Below, piece by piece: positions 62,601 to 64,000 of a DNA stretch of 64,000 nt; position 1 is the stretch's first letter, and every line of letters begins with the position of its first letter. The stretch comes from an uncultured Bacilli bacterium (GTDB lineage: Bacteria > Bacillota_I > Bacilli_A > RF39 > UBA660): assembly GCA_934101115.1 (NCBI GenBank), contig CAKOPW010000003.1, positions 39,532 through 103,531 on the forward strand, in the 5' to 3' direction. The position numbers and the translations under genes were made by a program. The notes under the pieces were generated by a model, which searched no databases, was not told the origin of the DNA, and saw only the letters and a list, made by a program, of their open reading frames with translations.

Positions 62601-64000
62601 TTTGTTATTATTCCCAGTTGATCTATTCCTGTACTTTGATTAGTAAAGATGTTTATTGATCCTCCTCCAGATCCTCCTCCAGATAATGATGCTTTTCCTC
62701 CACTTGAACCATTTGCTTGTATTACTCCATCATTTTGGTATTCATTTGCATATATTGTTAGAAGGCCTCCAGTTCCATTTGACCCTTTTACACTTTCTTT
62801 CGCTCCAGATCCTCCTGGATTTCCTGCTCCGCCTCCTATATTATCATGTAAACCATCTCCATAAGCTCCAGCTCCTCCATTTATTGAACCTTTGTTACGG
62901 AAACTTCCTCCGGTTCCTCCTGAATAACTTGTTCCTGCGGCTCCTGGTTGATCGCTTCCGCCTCCGCCGCCTGTTTGTCGGCCTGTTCCTGCTACGGATG
63001 CTCCATATCTTCCACCTTTTCCACCTTCGGCTGGTACATATTCATATGTTCCGTCTGTATTCTTCCATAAGTATACATTTTGTCCTTCAGCTTTGGCTCC
63101 GTGTGAATTATCTATTGTTCCTTTATTTGTTAACTTTCCGGTTACATATAATGTGAATCCTTTTGGTCCTCCATATTCTGTGTAATATGGTGAAACTGTT
63201 ACTCCTGAGTCTATTTCTAAATCTCCATTTACTTTTACTATTACCATATTTTGGGCATATGTATCTTTTGTTGCTACATCATTCGTATCTCCAAATGTTT
63301 TATTCTCTGTAAAATGTTGATTTCCATCTAGAGTTATCATATGTACTGGATATGTTTCTCCATTTACCTTTATCGAATATCTTCCTGTAGGTATATCTTC
63401 ATTTGATATAGCTTTTAATAAACTATCTGCTTCTATGTCTGCAACTTGAATTACTTTTATGTCTTTTTCTACTGTTGCTTTCTTTCCGGCTCCAGTTTTA
63501 GCTGTACATACAACCTTATGTTCTCCTTCTTCTAGTTCATTTAAGTTTGTTATTACTGTGTTTCCTACTTTACATTCTACTGTTGTTCCTGAAGGTGTTT
63601 CTTTATAATATGTTGGTACTTTTTGATCATATCCTAGTTGGATTTTGTTTCCTATCTCTAGTTCTATTACAGGTTCTGTTGGATCTATCTTTGTTACTAT
63701 GAAGTTACTTGATCCTATTACTTTATTTTCCCTTGTTGTTCTCGCTATAACATTTGTTGGTTCAATTAATTTTATTGGACCTTCATATGCTTTCCAAGAA
63801 GATCCATTATCTAGAGAATATTCATTTTCATATTCTTCATTATAGTAAGAGATTGTTGCTACTTTTTCTGCTGCCCATCCACCTTCATTGATCTTTATTA
63901 TTGGTGTGTATTCTCCTATTAGTTTTCTACTTCCTTGTAACTCAATTTCTCTTATTTCTAACGTTGCACTTCCTGAGTTTATTTCTACATAATATGTATT
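59654..64000 (-). CDS. Giant glycine-rich repeat surface protein (partial, N-terminus off the right edge)
   Basis: The frame is open from the right edge to the stop at 59654 (1448 codons). The Met at 63340 is internal: 220 more codons (NTYYVEINSGSATLEIREIE onward) are open upstream. Order: Ig-like region with EYENEYSLDNGSSWKAYEGP; a repeat block starting VHMITLDGNQHFTENKTFGD with Gly-rich GGGGGSDQPGAAGTSYSGG; a second near-identical block; Ig-like domains; then a C-terminal Gly-rich domain TGTYKLEVWGAQGG..SGGGGGCSNYD..GGGGGSGYIGN, which matches the PF12810 type, best known from ALK receptors. Last Cys pair CYNCEES. No LPxTG. Probably cell surface, contact or matrix function. Confidence 0.85.
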   Translation of the reverse strand, partial: NTYYVEINSGSATLEIREIELQGSRKLIGEYTPIIKINEGGWAAEKVATISYYNEEYENEYSLDNGSSWKAYEGPIKLIEPTNVIARTTRENKVIGSSNFIVTKIDPTEPVIELEIGNKIQLGYDQKVPTYYKETPSGTTVECKVGNTVITNLNELEEGEHKVVCTAKTGAGKKATVEKDIKVIQVADIEADSLLKAISNEDIPTGRYSIKVNGETYPVHMITLDGNQHFTENKTFGDTNDVATKDTYAQNMVIVKVNGDLEIDSGVTVSPYYTEYGGPKGFTLYVTGKLTNKGTIDNSHGAKAEGQNVYLWKNTDGTYEYVPAEGGKGGRYGASVAGTGRQTGGGGGSDQPGAAGTSYSGGTGGSFRNKGSINGGAGAYGDGLHDNIGGGAGNPGGSGAKESVKGSNGTGGLLTIYANEYQNDGVIQANGSSGGKASLSGGGSGGGSINIFTNQSTGIDQLGIITNTRYDEIKGSTSNIGGSGTGALGTVSIGEIRKGQYYDLKEIIDQDKEQYIKDVTIEGESILSIINNNNLKSGYYYFVANGEKYPVHMITLDGNQHFTENKTFGDTNDVATKEDYAQNMVIVKVNGDLEIDSGVTVSPYYTEYGGPKGFTLYVTGKLTNKGTIDNSHGAKAEGQNVYLWKNTDGTYEYVPAEGGKGGRYGASVAGTGRQTGGGGGSDQPGAAGTSYSGGTGGSFRNKGSINGGAGAYGDGLHDNIGGGAGNPGGSGAKESVKGSNGTGGLLTIYANEYQNDGVIQANGSSGGKASLSGGGSGGGSINIFTNQSTGIDQLGNVLSNGGSGTGAKGTVTYTQLQPVSITSNYIYPNILTSKNKAEKYEITINYFSILSKKLYSLDNGSTWLEYKGSFNVDAGTIVQAKGVNTDKTETEVVSYTTPSSNGIPYNTIDGNDESNAVLGINKDYVFTVSEDTIGKNLRFFLGSEPSEDSTIKIYDKNNIELLSTTFVNNLTVVNIPTNSYKFIINAGSKELTINEINIRKELEKNELVPSITINDTNWTSSKAIEITYPEGYKNEYSLDLGTTWNEYTEPITVEENTTIFTRVVKDEKVVGSCSFVVTTVDNVEPEISLDIDETIDKGTDIKIPTSYNIGISGGHAECKTSETTVTNINELEEGTYEITCTVTNGANISKSVTKTIIIQEPNYTETKDFDSTGKEQTFVAPVTGTYKLEVWGAQGGVINSTYFGGYGGYSVGNIELSKGTILYVNVGEAGKVNSGTSDKSLINGGYNGGGDSKRSSDTAGRVSSGGGATHIAMSTGLLTTFKNNLENLIIVSGGGGGCSNYDSSWYGKGGHAGGYIGVSAYDCHDAYNGSKGYVCGVGGTQTESSNPLDKNGNNNGAFGTGLANITSGQAGGGGGFYGGTSGILQGGGGGSGYIGNTLLTNKVMYCYNCEESSEESTKTVTTTNVSETPTSEYAKIGNGYARITYIGE
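61622..62356. repeat. 735-bp internal repeat, copy A
   Basis: Near-identical to 62618-63352 at an offset of exactly 996 bp, in frame (332 codons per period). By eye I find fewer than about ten differences, clustered near 62245-62275 (KED versus KDT) and at the upper end. Encodes the Gly-rich block. Confidence 0.93.
62618..63352. repeat. 735-bp internal repeat, copy B
   Basis: Partner of copy A. The 261 bp between the copies (62357-62617) are not repeated within the window. More copies may exist beyond the right edge. Confidence 0.93.

Noticed and set aside
61653..63156. Long plus-strand frames rich in Leu/His and Pro opposite the glycine-rich gene (61653-62160 and 62649-63156)
   Set aside because: They are exact duplicates because the repeat is duplicated, have no ribosome binding sites and mirror Gly/Ser codons. 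Shadows of the real gene.
59654..63340. Start of the giant glycine-rich protein at the Met at 63340
   Set aside because: The same frame is open for 220 further codons to the window edge with domain-like sequence, and no Shine-Dalgarno precedes this Met. It lies inside the first repeat block.
1..64000. CRISPR arrays, rRNA or tRNA genes
   Set aside because: No regular spaced repeats and no recognisable rRNA or tRNA sequence were seen on either strand; a covariance model scan for tRNA would settle the last point.

Overview
The window reads as a low-GC Gram-positive chromosome. Genes are densely packed and AT-rich, Shine-Dalgarno sites are strong (AGGAGG type), a T-box lies upstream of pheST, and a GerQ homologue is present. 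TGA is used as stop. This suggests an uncultured gut Bacilli/Erysipelotrichia/RF39-like lineage of Bacillota; the taxonomic placement is inference.

Layout. (A) 1-4585: the end of a mobile element running off the left edge, with plasmid-type ParB (partial) and ParA, a frameshifted pseudogene, a metallophosphoesterase and a HipA/CtkA-like kinase. (B) 4557-4811 and 31083-31130: two pieces of one N-acetylmuramoyl-L-alanine amidase gene. (C) About 4811-31097: a complete-looking integrative and conjugative element (ICE) of about 26.3 kb that splits the amidase at its DPGHGG codons. It carries a large serine recombinase, VirD4, a MobP-like relaxase with accessory DNA-binding proteins and an oriT candidate, an M23 hydrolase, VirB4/VirB6/VirB3-like/VirB2-like transfer proteins, two OB-fold ssDNA-binding proteins, and a surface module (SipW signal peptidase, TasA/BsaA-like fibre protein, sortase, thioester/Cna-B adhesin, InlB-repeat protein). 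It also has a regulatory promoter with repeated operators, an ECF sigma/anti-sigma pair, two paralogous secreted proteins and a membrane-bound XRE regulator. The amidase fragment itself ends at a second conserved Gly-Gly site (NHINAGG), where element A begins, so one gene appears to have been hit twice.

(D) 31.1-43.2 kb: chromosome with flavodoxin and aldo/keto reductase behind a divergent MerR promoter, an XRE-membrane regulator, a seven-gene copper operon (CsoR, HMA-DsbD-cupredoxin fusion, CopA, CopZ, DUF2318 lipoprotein, cysteine desulfurase, TtcA-like PP-loop enzyme), a BIG2-NlpC/P60 hydrolase and MgtE with an upstream overlapping leader ORF. (E) 43.2-52.5 kb: secreted thioredoxin-fold protein, AbgT transporter, DUF951, MscS, a Tam41-type CDP-DAG synthase, chromosomal ParB and ParA (Soj), and two paralogous TPR proteins with a parS-like site at the start of the second. 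This arrangement is compatible with an origin-proximal position. (F) 52.5-59.2 kb: PheT-PheS under a T-box, a DcuC/YfcC-type carrier, GerQ, a metallo-beta-lactamase-fold hydrolase and LemA. (G) 59.2-64 kb: a small membrane-anchored protein and the C-terminal 1448 residues of a giant glycine-rich surface protein with a near-identical internal 735-bp repeat.

How the parts work together. The ICE genes run almost entirely on the minus strand from a consensus promoter at 26214-26242 toward the integrase at 4.85 kb. At least three internal terminators interrupt the run, two of them identical and one abutting the virD4 ribosome binding site. This implies conditional read-through, such as antitermination, for transfer genes. 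The surface genes probably serve mating-pair attachment. No CRISPR array, rRNA or tRNA was recognised.
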